In this document: positions 53,552-64,000 of the stretch, piece by piece
Position numbering within the stretch: the first letter of the stretch is position 1
Layout of the letters: each line of letters begins with the position of its first letter
Source of the DNA: Dermatemys mawii
Lineage: Eukaryota > Chordata > Testudines > Dermatemydidae
DNA: 64,000 bases
Reading direction: 5' to 3'
Assembly (NCBI GenBank): GCA_007922305.1
Contig: ML677373.1
Span: 15,861,071-15,925,070 of the forward strand
The notes under the pieces: generated by a model
The model's input: the letters and a program-made list of their open reading frames with translations, nothing else
Database searches by the model: none
Told to the model about the DNA's origin: nothing
Made by a program: the position numbers and the translations under genes

Positions 53552-55410
53552 CATCCAAGCCTTTATGATGACTGGGAGATACCCCAGTAGTGTGGTACCA
53601 GCTCCTTTGTTTGTTTAAATATGCAAAATTCCATTGCGCAAGTAAAGAAATACACTGACATATAAATAGAAAGAAACACTGTGTGTGTGTTGTCTGTCTG
53701 TCTCTGCTTATTGAAGCTCCGCTTCCTGCATGCTGTCTTATGATGGCTGAAAACACATGAAGAATGCCATGAAACAAACCAATTTATAACCTTGTTCTAC
53801 AGACTATGAAAACACTGTCTGAACGACAGCAAGAAACCAAGTGAACTCCTAACATCTTCACTTGCCATCTGCACAAGTGAGTTAACTCTTGGGACAGCAG
53901 AGAGCTGTACATGACTAAGTAATAACTACAGGACTGGCAAAGCAAAGGCTATCCTGACCTTCAGTGCAGGAATGCAAAAGCCAACTCTAGTTACCCATTT
54001 CCCTACCCTACTGAAGTCATGCATGAAATCAGTGCAGCTGATGCACCTTTAAAATGGATACATTCATATGTCTTTTATCTGTATTCCCTTTTGGATGAAA
54101 TTTAAAATACAAGAAAGAAAAGACTCCTATGCTTAACACATTACAATTTTCTGTAGGTGGCAGAAGAGAGAGAATATTTTAAGGCAAAATGAATATGGTT
54201 CAGAGAATGTCAAGACAGCAGAATGTTTTTTTTTTCCTTTTTCCTTCGTGAATAAGCTAAGAACAAGAGTTTTTTTCTGAATCAGAATCAAGGCATATTA
54301 CCAGAACTGCGTGGATTATTCATTGTGAATAATACTCATTGGTAATGAAGCCTTTTTTTTTCTGTTCACAAACAGCATTGGATTTTTTTCTACTAAACTT
54401 TTTGCTCGTTGTTAATATCAAATGAACAAATTTGCATGAACAACTTTCTGAGAACAAATTTCAATCTATAGTGTATTAATAAGTTGCTTTCTTTGGCTGT
54501 TTGCTACTCATGTGTTATCAGGTAGGATTTCTAACCTAGGTCCCATGACACTGTCTCTATTACCTGACTGGATGACTGAAACTTTTTAAACAAGGGAATA
54601 ATAAACAGTTGGTAGCAAACATCACTTTTGTTCCCTCAGGTATATTCCTGTTTGTATGAGAATATATACTTACAAGACTAGCTGCTTCCCAATCATTTGT
54701 GCAAATAAAAACATGTTCATTTGAATATTCATGAACAACAAGGGGCATAAACATGGTTGAACCAAAGAGCTGTTCAAAATTCATGTGAATGTTTGTAAAC
54801 ACTCTTTTGCAGAATTTTTTCCAATCTGTATACTAACTCATCACAGACTCACAAAACAGCTGGAATGCTGATGGGGAAAAAACCTTCATCAGCAATAAAA
54901 TTACATGTATTTTATTGAGTAGAGAGAGCAACATCAGTAACAAGACCACTTCAATCTGTATCTTTGACAGTGAAATATATGAGGATGTTACACTCAGCTT
55001 CTTAGGACCCTTCCCATGCTATTCAGTTCCCTCCCTTCATTTTCCATCCACGTGTTTCCTTTCTTCATTCTCCTGTTTCTGTTCTGTGCCTTTTGAGTTT
55101 TGCAACCAATGAAAACTGGTTTTGCTTCAAATATTCTGTTTGGTTTCCTCAGTCCTTTGTTTCCATTGACATTCATCCTTTCAAGTGGCCAATGAACTGA
55201 TTGCAGATAAGGCAAAGTTCCTTTTTCTGGTCTATGTTGCAAATCTGTTGTTCGCACCATGGATCCCCAACCAATATTCTGTTCTCATTCTGCTCAGAGA
55301 ACTTCCATTCCTCTGAAAGGTGGGATACAGCTGTTGCCAACAGCACCCTTAAGTTCAGAATGTAAATGACAGGACTAAATAAAGTTTTAAGGATGAGGAT
55401 GAATGAAAGA
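53552..55410. other. Intergenic, ~1.9 kb without a gene
   Basis: No supported feature. Confidence 0.4.
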
Positions 55411-55630
55411 TGGTCCAGCGGTTAGGGCAGTGGCCTGGAACTTGGTTGAATTTGGTTCAATTCCTTGCTTCCCTGCCACAAACTTCCTGTGTGAAGTTTT
55501 GGGCAAGTGAGTCACTTAATCTCCGTGCCCTGCTTCTAAAATGAGGATGATTGCAAAGCTTCCTTAATTCACAGGGGCATTGTGTTAAGTACCTTACCCT
55601 TCGACAGTAATGGGGTTATATAAGTATCTA
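55411..55630 (+). mobile_element. tRNA-derived SINE with A and B boxes
   Basis: A-box-like TAGGGCAGTGG at 55423-55433 and B-box-like GGTTCAATTCC at 55454-55464 mark the RNA polymerase III promoter. The body follows (CTTCCTGTGTGAAG, GGGCAAGTGAGTCACTTAAT). This is a Cry-type SINE, not a functional tRNA gene. Confidence 0.7.
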
Positions 55631-55935
55631 AGGTAAGACAGGTAAACAATCAGAATGGTAAAGGGAATAAAAACAACTAACAGACCAAAAACCATGGCCT
55701 ACATTTTCCATCACATTGGACATCCATGACTTCCACTGGAGTTGTGGGTACTCAGCATCTCTGAAAATCAGGACCCTAATCTGCAAGTAATGGTCTGACA
55801 CAGTTCACACTTACAAAAGGTGTAAATCAGGACAAAGGAATGAAATCGATGCCGCCCGCCTCAGTGGGTGGAAAACTTGACAAGACTGGCAGGTATTAGG
55901 GCAGTCCTAGGAGAAAGGGAGAGGAAAGCAGTCAT

Positions 55936-56056
55936 TGGTGACCATACGTCCTGATTTTATAGGGACAGTCCTGATTTTTGGGTATTTTTCTCATATAGGT
56001 TCCTATTACCCCCCACCCTCCATCCTGATTTTTCACATTTGCTGTCTGGTCTACCT
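55936..56056. mobile_element. Short MITE, second copy of 23056-23175 family
   Basis: Aligns along its length with the 23 kb copy: CCTGATTTTATAGGGACAGT, CTCATATAGGTTCCTATTA, then GCTGTCTGGT at the end. The terminal bases are eroded, so the TA duplication is unclear. Confidence 0.55.
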
Positions 56057-57082
56057 AGCAGTCACTGGTGGATGCAGGGGTGGCCCCTTCCTTTCCAGAG
56101 GCTCTATCCATTCATTAGCCTGGTGGAGGAGGAAGGGGGTTGATCTGGTCTCTCTATCTCCCTTTCTTTAATGTCAACACTAGCCCAGGCCGTGTGGAGG
56201 CTTTCATTGCAGCTCTGTCCCCATTCTCTAACTACAGTTTTACAGCTGTGTTTTGGAGATACTGTGGGTCTGACCAAGCACCTGGTGTGGGGTCAGAAAG
56301 GAATATTTTCTCCATATTAAGGCTACACTGGCATAAGTTTGGTGAGGGTTCTTTTCCTTCCTCACAGCGTTCTGAAGGTACAGCTAGGTTAAACAGGAAT
56401 AGGATTTAGTAATTCATGGTAGTACTTTGTGTGGATTTTAGTTCATTGCAACTTGCGGCCAATTTCCAGTGCAGCTAAAAGGGAAGGTTTCCGGAAGTAC
56501 AAGGCCACCTGGAGTTTACTGATGGGGCTTGTGCTCATGGGCTGAAAAGGAGGTGAGATTCCTGAGTCCCAGGTGTAGGCTGAGGAGAGTCTATTTAGAG
56601 TTATGGATTGTTTAGTAGGAGCCCTGAACACCCGCATTGGTACCACTTAAAATGGTACTCCCAAAAATGTTTGTGTCAAGTTGATAAAATATTTTTTTTA
56701 ATTTTGATTTAAAAAAATATATATTATGTTTTAACAGAGAATAGAAATAAGGAAATTTGAAATGACAAGTTGTTTCAAAATGAAAGCCAGAAATATTTCA
56801 TTTTGAAAATGTTAATGGAATATTTTCCATTGTTTGAACTTTTCCTCCAGTTTTCTTCTGAAACCAAATTCCCGGAAAATCCACATGATTTTGCGAAGCA
56901 TTTTGATTTTGACTATCCCTTGTCATTGTGAATAGCTATGCATTGCTCCTGTGAATGACAATGGACAGTCACTGGGCCAGTGAAAGAGAGTAAGAATGAC
57001 TTGGTTGACTGGTAGTAGGGCCTCACCTAGGATATGGGGAGACCGAAGTTTAAATATAAATAAATATATGGAGATATGCGTA
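56057..57082. other. Intergenic, no gene seen
   Basis: Contains TTTCAAAATGAAA-type fold-back words near 56770-56890, also seen near 43850-43920: probably an old repeat with no definable ends. Confidence 0.4.
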
Positions 57083-57267
57083 TCTCATAGAGCTGGAAAA
57101 AACATGAAAGGTCGTTGAGTCCAATCCCCTTCCTATACTAGGAGGACCAAGTACTATCCCCTAGCAGATTTATTGCCTCAGATCCTTAAATGGCCCCCTC
57201 AAGGATTGAACTCACAACCCTGGCTTTAGCAGGCCAATGTTCAAACCACTGAGCTGTCTCTCCCTTG
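57083..57267 (+). mobile_element. CR1-type LINE 3' end (second subfamily)
   Basis: CATAGAGCTGGAAAAAACAT, AGTCCAATCCCCTTCC, GGACCAAGTACTATCCCC and AACTCACAACCCTGGC are the ordered phrases of a CR1 3' end common in turtles. Confidence 0.7.
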
Positions 57268-57400
57268 CCAAGTTGAAGTCTCTGCTCCTGTGGATGTTTG
57301 GTTATTTGTGCAAAGTTGTACAGCTTCAAAGGGAGAGATGGAGAAATATATTTTGGTAAATTAGTGAACCAGTGAATGTACTTCGCCAGACTGCTCCATA

Positions 57401-57536
57401 GTCCAGTGGTTAGGGACATTTTCCTGCTTCATGGGACACGTCTATTAAAATCGTTTCTCTATGTCAGGCACAGGGGACAACTGAACCTGGATCTCCCATG
57501 TTGGATCCCAGTGAATGTTCTACCCACTGGACTAAA
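57401..57536. mobile_element. Inverted SINE-head pair (fold-back SINE)
   Basis: The left end GTCCAGTGGTTAGGGACAT is a tRNA-SINE head. The right end, read in reverse (CTTTAGTCCAGTGGGTAGAA), is the same head facing inward. AACCTGGATCTCCCA is the reversed B-box region. The structure is either a dimeric fold-back SINE or two heads joined by insertion. Confidence 0.55.
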
Positions 57537-57639
57537 GCGTATAAGAGAGCTCCCATTGCCACCATTACCACGTGTCCTCCTGAAGATGTTCTGGGAACTA
57601 TTTCTTTGGTAGTCTGGCAGAATGCCTGAAAGTCTAGGG

Positions 57640-57790
57640 CAGTGGTGTCCAGTATGTTCGCCACTAGCCACATGTGGCTAATAGGCTATTGAATTGTGGC
57701 TAATGCATGTGGCTTTTTAATAATGTGGCTAATAAGAAAAATTCAAAACCACAAGTGTGGCTAGCATCGAATTTCTATTGGACACTGCTG
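57640..57790. mobile_element. hAT (Charlie-like) MITE, short form
   Basis: Ends CAGTGGTGTCCAGTATG and, in reverse, CAGCAGTGTCCAATAG. Flanks GTCTAGGG (57632-57639) and ATCTAAGG (57791-57798) match at 6 of 8. Internally deleted relative of 45711-46056, sharing CCACTAGCCACATGTGGC and GTGGCTAATAAGAAAAATTC-type sequence. Confidence 0.75.
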
Positions 57791-57798
57791 ATCTAAGG

Positions 57799-58924
57799 CA
57801 AAAAGTTTTTGGTCAAAACAGAACATTTGATTACCAAAATGGTTGGTTTTTTTCAGTTCAGTCGAAACTGTTGGGCAAATTTAACACACATTTGTTAATA
57901 GTTTGAGGGGATCCACAATGCCTTTTTTGTTTTTGGGGTGGTTTTTTTTTTTTTGGTGAGTAAACTCTTTGTCTGAAAAATTGCACCTGACCCAGTTCTA
58001 ATCCAGGGCTGGGAATGCGCTACCTTGTGTGCCTTAAGGTATCCTCCTGGGAAATAATATGCCAGCTGTGCTGCTCTGCTGGAGTTCCCAAACATTGTGA
58101 CAACAAGGAATATAGTGGCAGCTTGCAAGAATTCCCAGGGTCAAACATAATTTATCAGAGATGGCCAGAGTGTCTTGAACCAAAGCCTCTTATAAAACCT
58201 AGAATTCAGGTTAAATATAAAAGCGTCCTTCACCACTTCCATCTTAAAAGTACTTCTTTCAATCCTCTTTCTAGCATTTCATATATCATTCATATATCAA
58301 AATCTTGTTTGAAAGATTTCATTTTGAATGTATCTCAGCAAATGGAGGAAAAAAGATTTTCTATAGCCCCTGTCCTCCAAACAAAGGAGGGGAAAAAGAA
58401 TAACTCTTGCAGAAAGCAGTTTAATACTAGCACGGCAGACATTACTAATATTAAACACACTTTGAAGTGGGTTATTTCGTTAAACTGGGATTCCAGATCA
58501 AAAATTACTATTTACATTTGCATATGCCGTGCCAGCTTTTGTTGCCAGCCCTGAAAGATTAGATGTATATGATCCAAGTCCAGTAATATAAATGCAACAG
58601 TTCTGAAGACATTTCTCAAGGAGGCTATTAAAAGAGAGTTTTAAAAAACTATGTATCCATATTTCTACTATCCATAGTGAATTTGCAGATGCCCAAATGA
58701 TCTCAGCTAGCAAAAATGGAACTCATTTGCTGAGGTTTCCTTCTTGCTGAAGGAGGCACGTAAGACTTTAGTTTCCGTTTTTACAATGACAATCAGTTGG
58801 AATCATGCAAAACTGTTCTTGTCTCCTTTCTGGGAGCTTCTAATTCTTTGTTGACGTCAGGTTGTTTAGCTTCATTGTCTGAACCATATATTTCAGGCTG
58901 TGAATTGATGTTTTCAAATTCTTG
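57799..58924. other. Intergenic, no gene seen
   Basis: The 179-codon frame at 58015-58554 has no recognisable domain, no low-entropy bias and no neighbour support; I regard it as chance. Confidence 0.4.
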
Positions 58925-59054
58925 CAGAAGGAATAGTACCTGAAGGTATCAAGATTTTGTGAATATTGTATGTAAGGCAGGGAATCTGTCACAGTTACCT
59001 GCCTTACATACAATATTCACAAAATCTTGATACCTTCAAGTACTATTTCTTCTG
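58925..59054. repeat. Near-perfect hairpin, 57-bp arms, 16-nt loop
   Basis: Arm 1 (58925-58981) and arm 2 (58998-59054) are inverted copies with two mismatches in 57 positions. They share TATCAAGATTTTGTGAATAT. The loop is GAATCTGTCACAGTTA. The arm sequence matches no repeat I know. Confidence 0.93.
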
Positions 59055-60296
59055 TAACAATCACTTTTAGGATGGTGTTTGAATTTCTTTCCTCCCCTAT
59101 ATCTTTGTGTTGACCTAATATCGCCTCTGAGAGATGTGGTCCTCAAGACAATGATACTTTTCTTCAAATGCTTCTACAAACTGGAACTGATTAATAATTA
59201 CACAAAATTGGAGACATGAGCCACAGGGCTGGTGTGGAGTCAATGGAGCTATGCTAATTTTATATCTCCTGAGGATGCTCGAATAAGACCTTGATGATGC
59301 ACTCCTTGATGATAAGTCAAGGAGTGTTCTGAATGAAGTGATCATCAGGGAGCTTTGCTGAAGTAGGGTATACAGGATCTGCTCCTGATTTTGCCGAAGA
59401 ACACTGAAGGTGTTAGTTACAGAGTTAGAACTTGGGTATGAGGCTCTTTGCATTGGTCTCCATTCACTTGAACATACCTTAGTCTCTAGCTGTAGACAAT
59501 TTTTGGTAACTTCCCTTTTTATCCACTACAAAGGCACCTAACAATTTTGCTGCTACTATACTTAGCACTACTGTATTCTATTTCTTTTGGCCAATCTAAA
59601 GATCAACTTTCTGGTACGACCATAAAAGACAGGAGCAGGTCCGTGGGCGTGCTGTTACTGTTATATTTTCTGATTTTAAAGCAAATACATAAAGTATCAC
59701 TTTCTTGCTCCCTCAGCGATTTCAGATACAGTGAATTACAGTGGGCCTGATTCTTCTTTCAGCTACACTGGTGTAAATTGGAGATAATTACATTAAAGTT
59801 AATGGAGCTATACTAGTGTAAAGCTGTTGCCAGTGAGAATTAGCTCAGTTTCTCCCAAAACTTAAACTAAATGATTAAGTCAAATTCAGAATATCCATAG
59901 TATGGCTAGGCACTTAATTAAATACCCCAATGTCCACAGATGCTGAGCATCTGAAGGGCCTTTGGACTCACGTGAGAGTCAAGAGCTCCCAGCACCAGTG
60001 AAAAATCAGACACTTGGTTCTTAGATTTTAGGTAACCACATTTGAATATTGTTGGGGTGGAGTATTCAAAGGGATCTAAGGAGGCAAGTATCCAGCTCCC
60101 ACTGAAAGGCAGTTGAAGTTCAACACCTAGTTCTCTTGAGCCCCTTTGAAAATCCTGGCCCGTATCTCTTAGTTTTATTTTAGGTTCATGAAATCATATG
60201 CTCGCTAAGAAAGGTGCTAAGTGAAACTGAGTGAAATCTTCAGGAGGTAATATTTGCACATGTGCACCGACATGTGTGTGTATATATAATGTGTAC
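59055..60296. other. Intergenic, no gene seen
   Basis: Near 59741-59850 there is a 'GGGCCTGATTCTTC ... ACTGGTGTAAATTGGAG' repeat remnant. Otherwise unremarkable. Confidence 0.4.
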
Positions 60297-60336
60297 ATAT
60301 ATGTGTGTGTGTATATATATACACACACACATATAT
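60297..60336. repeat. Perfect 40-bp palindrome in TG/TA repeat
   Basis: A (GT)n block, a TA core and a (AC)n block are exactly self-complementary from 60297 to 60336, with no spacer. Alternating purine-pyrimidine throughout, so cruciform and Z-DNA are both possible. Confidence 0.95.
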
Positions 60337-61024
60337 CTATGTATAAATTGGAGTAGTGGGAAGATAGATGGTACCTGATTGTCTCTTAATCACCTGTAGA
60401 CTGTACACTTGTATTTTCCAAAAATGCACCTTCATTACCCAATCTGTGTGCATCCTGGATTCTTTGGGAAATTAAAATTCTTTCCCCATTCTACCTCAAG
60501 AATGAAGAATAGCGAAATGACTGACATGCAAGGAAGCAAAGCTAGAGTTACTATTTACATAGCTTATGCAGAGATTGTAACGAAAGGCACATACGCATTT
60601 GGGGGCCTTTCAGTAATGCTAGATGAATGGCTCAATGATGGAATCTGATTATGGTCTGTATGTTAAAGAGGTTTATTGCAGTTCAGAAATTATGCATATT
60701 TTTTATAAGCAAGGTTCATATTTGGTCATTGAAATGTTTAAAAGGTCTTACTTTTAGCATAGTTATCTTGCATGCAAAGAAGCAGACGGTGAAAAAGAGA
60801 CATTGAGGCAAATGCAGCTCTTCGTTACTCTAGTATAAATCTGGCCTTGCTAAGGATTGAGAGGAAAACAGAATTCATTTTGCCCAAAATGTATTGGCAT
60901 GCTAAATTACATGTCATATGTGGATGCCCAGAAAGCTAAAGCTGGTTGTCAGTAGGTACACTGCCAGATATTGTGCGGACTTCTTTCTATGTTGTCCTGA
61001 AACTGGCCTGCTATAAAACTGGTC
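60337..61024. other. Intergenic, no gene seen
   Basis: No supported feature. Confidence 0.4.
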
Positions 61025-61027
61025 TAA

Positions 61028-61302
61028 GCCCTTGTCTACACTAGGAGAGGGGGGATCGACCTAAGATATGCAACTTCAGCTATGGGAATAGCGTAGCTGA
61101 AGTCGACGTATTTAGGTTGACTTACCCTGGCGCCTTCACACTCCCCTGTCGACTCCGCCTGCACCTCTAATGGCGGTGGAGTACCGGAGTCAATGGGAGA
61201 GTGCTCGAGGATGGATTTCTCGTGTCTAGACTAGCAGTGATAAATCAACCCCTGAAAGATCGATTGCTACCCGCCTATCCACCGGGTAGTGTAGACCTGT
61301 CC
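61028..61302 (+). mobile_element. Fold-back MITE family A, copy 5
   Basis: Starts GCCCTTGTCTACACTAGG, contains GCGTAGCTGAAGTCGACG and TCTAGACTAGCAGTGATAA fold-backs, and ends GGGTAGTGTAGACCTGTCC. Flanks TAA (61025-61027) and TTA (61303-61305). One of the best-preserved copies. Confidence 0.75.
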
Positions 61303-61552
61303 TTAGATGAGGAGGAGTGCTATATCCGGATACTATTTTCCTTATCATTGCCTTCTTGGTCTTCTCACAAATGGCTTAATGTTGTTGTATCACAATGTTA
61401 TGAGAAGCTGGTTTAGCTTCACTGCAAAGGATGTGCCACAGAATGTTGCTCTCTAAAGTTCCATTGAGATAAGGGAGGTTTATAAGTCTGGGATTTTCAA
61501 AAAGGCAAGCTACCCAATTCCCAATGCTGGGCATCTAAATGTCTCCATCGTA

Positions 61553-61810
61553 AGTGCTACTGCGGCACAGCTGAGCTGCTGCAGAGTAGATGCTTCCTGT
61601 GTTGACGGAAGGGGCTTTTCCATCAATGTACTTAATCCACCTCTTTAAGAGTCAGTCATTAGGTTGTCAGAAGAATTTTTCCATTAACCTTGCTGCATCT
61701 ACACTTGGGAGTTGGTTAACCTAACTATGTCACGCAGGGTATATCATTTTTCACAGTCCTGAGTGATGTAGCTTGGTCAACCTACATTTTTAGGGGTATG
61801 CCAGGCCTTA
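61553..61810. mobile_element. MITE remnant with GCATCTACACTTGGGAG core
   Basis: Fold-back DNA element with internal TGCATCTACACTTGGGAG and an end near GGGGTATGCCAGGCCTTA. Resembles the GTCTACAC-ended elements elsewhere but is diverged; boundaries approximate. Confidence 0.4.
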
Positions 61811-63615
61811 AACTCCTTTAGGTCCTTTTGAAACTCCCAGTCTAAAAGTATATGCTCCTTCTTGACATTCTTTAGCCAGGCTGAAAGCATTTTTGTCTTC
61901 ATGTTGCTTAGGGTGACTGTTGGCTCAACCAAATAAATGTGTGAAAATTCTTGTTTATGGGAACTTTACTATATAACGTGGCTATAATGTTTTAATAGTA
62001 AACATAAAATTAATGTTTGTTCAGCTATTTTCTGAAGGTGATCTGTTACAGGAGGGTTGTCCAGTTGATTAAATGAACACATGTTTTAAATTGTTAATTT
62101 TCAATAGCTGCTATTGGCTGGAGAGCACAACAGCTGGTGTGGTGCTTTTTGACTGTATCCTTGCCACCACTATTACACCGGCTGCTATAGATACTTGAAA
62201 AACACACCAGCTCAGCAGAGATATCAGCACAACTCCTGTTCACTGGTCAAATATCAGATAGGTCCTGTTACGCTCCTGTGAAAGGGCTTACTAAGCAAAC
62301 TTAGCTGGGCTGAAAACATTTGGATAACAAGAGGAATCATTTAATGGCATGACTAGAGGGCTGGGATGAGCCACAATGGACCAAATGGTCCTTACATTCT
62401 ACTTAAATTAGGCTTGAGGGAAAAGATCAATGAACTGTTAGTACTAAAAAGGGCACAGACGCAAGTGAACCTTTTCAGTGGGTATTTTTTTAGACAGTCA
62501 AAGATGCTACTAATGAGCAGTTTGTACTACAGTCGCCTGGGTTTCCTCTGCAAATTTTGCAAAGCAAAACAGTCCCATGTTTATACTGAGTCTTATGTTA
62601 TAATACTTAGTCCTGCCATGAATGCAGTGGATTGGAATAGATGATCTCTCAAGGTCCCTGCCAGTCCTAAGACAAAAAGCGTTCCTTTTATAAATGAATA
62701 ATATCTTCCCCTTGCATAGCACTTTTTATTGGTAGATTTCGAAGTGATTTATTAAGGCGGTCAGGATCATTATTTCCAGTTTATAGATGGGAAAACTGAG
62801 GTACAGAGTTTAAAGTGACTTGCATAAGGTCACTCAGCAGGTGAGAGCCAGGAATTGAACCAAGATCTCCTGATACTCAATCCAGTGCTCTGCCCATTAG
62901 GCAATGCTGTATTCTTTATAAACAGGGTTGGAAAGATTAGACTTTTATTGGTAAATGTCACTAAATGTTGATTCCAGTGTACACACACACACACTGATCA
63001 CAAAATATTTCCATTGAGGATCATCAAAATTTACAGATGGGCAAAGTAACAAAAATGCTGCTTGAGAACTTATTAGAGTTGGATTTGAGGTTATTTACTT
63101 TGCATATTTTGTCATCTGATGTGGAGAATTTGTGTGTTATAAAGCTTTAAATTTTTGAATCCCAAAGTCTACTGTCATTAAATAATTCTGATTGCTCCCT
63201 TTTGACGGACCTCCCTGGCACAAATTTATGCAACTGTAAGAATTAAATCAAGTGGAAAAAATGCTTTAAAATAAACATTGGTATTATTCACTGATGTTTA
63301 TTTTAAAAACCATGTGTTCTGCCAAGCCCAGTTGTGAAAGCATTTTAAAGGTTAATACATGCTCTAAGCATGTTAAGGGCATGTGGCATACGTGTTATAA
63401 ATGGTTTTTGAAACCATCAGTAGGTGTTAATTATGGTATAAATCATGTTATAACAATTGGGAAACCATTATTAAAACATCTATACTTATTGATTAACCAT
63501 TTCTAACCTATTTGCAAATAAAACCTTAATACAATGTATGACTGTGGAAACTCAGACATTGGATGGATCTTTAGATAGGTCATCTCTACTGCTTCTGTCA
63601 GTGAAGGCAACTCAA
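61811..63615. other. Intergenic, with one SINE fragment
   Basis: 62775-62912 is a reverse-strand SINE or MIR-type body (AGTGACTTGCATAAGGTCAC, GAATTGAACCAAGATCTCC). A (CA)6 run lies at about 62982-62994. No gene. Confidence 0.45.
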
Positions 63616-63892
63616 GGCTCGTCTTCACAAGGACACCCAGAAAAATTAATCTGAATTAATTAAAGATCTGAATTTAAAATGGACTAGTAAAATCACATTG
63701 AATCACTGTGTGGATGCTCTCATTCAGAATTAAAGTGGCCTTTATTCAGTTTATATTAATTCAATTAATTCAAACTAAGGCCACTTTCATTCTGCATGGG
63801 TGTTCACACAGAGATTTAATGTGGCTTAACTAACCCACTTTAGAAGTTAATCTGAATTAACTTTCCTTAATATCCCCATGTAGAGAAGTTCT
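63616..63892. mobile_element. MITE rich in TTAATTCAGATT, GGCTCGTCTTCAC end
   Basis: The outer end GGCTCGTCTTCACAAGG faces CATGTAGAGAAGTTCTC. Inside, GTGGCCTTTATTCAG faces CTAAGGCCAC in inverted order, and the word AATTAATCTGAATTAA recurs. I recall this palindromic element as frequent in turtles. Confidence 0.6.
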
Positions 63893-64000
63893 CCGATGAG
63901 ATTCAAGGAAGTAGGGAATGCTGCCTCCATAATATCTTATCCATCTCCAGTCTCCTCAATTTTACAGCAGACCCTCAATAGGCACTACTGTGGGGGTTGT

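Noticed and set aside
55411..55480. Possible tRNA gene (A and B boxes)
   Set aside because: It continues into a SINE body and does not fold into a full cloverleaf; it is a SINE head.
58015..58554. 179-codon open frame
   Set aside because: Longest frame outside the KIF2B region, but with no domain, no conserved motif and no adjacent exon-like signals. Frames this long are expected by chance in 64 kb.

Overview
The window is vertebrate nuclear DNA. It is AT-rich and CpG-poor, almost free of coding sequence and full of interspersed repeats. The repeat set points to a turtle: short elements with fold-back ends that begin with a GTCTACAC-type terminus, CR1-type LINE 3' ends, tRNA-derived SINEs with A and B boxes, and a set of hAT-like elements. 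Assignment to Testudines rests on my memory of these families, and no species can be named.

The only gene I can support is an intact, intronless kinesin-13 motor on the + strand, about 13187-15175. It has every core motor motif: P-loop, SSRSH switch I and DLAGNE switch II. Several sub-family residues match mammalian KIF2B better than KIF2A, so I call it KIF2B. Kinesin-13 proteins depolymerise microtubule ends and regulate kinetochore-microtubule turnover during spindle assembly. The gene sits in a CpG island that covers its promoter and about the first 60% of the coding sequence. The last 40% and the surroundings return to ordinary base composition. In human, KIF2B is also intronless and lies in a gene desert, which fits the lack of neighbours here.

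Layout: 1-12.8 kb is repeat-rich intergenic DNA with three copies of one fold-back MITE family, a second MITE abutting one of them, and a fossil LINE reverse-transcriptase tail. 12.8-15.8 kb holds KIF2B with its CpG island and 3' flank. 15.8-64 kb is intergenic. It holds a long (TG)n(GA)n tract, several hAT-type elements with visible 8-bp target duplications, a fold-back retroposon-like element with a 12-bp target duplication, a ~300-bp direct duplication, CR1 and SINE insertions, LTR-like remnants, and two strikingly young hairpins (53.4 and 58.9 kb) whose arms look unique. I see no operon, CRISPR array, RNA gene or defence system, and nothing that amounts to a new biological system. The most unusual features are the two near-perfect hairpins, the composition step inside the KIF2B coding sequence, and the changed kinesin-13 loop-2 motif.
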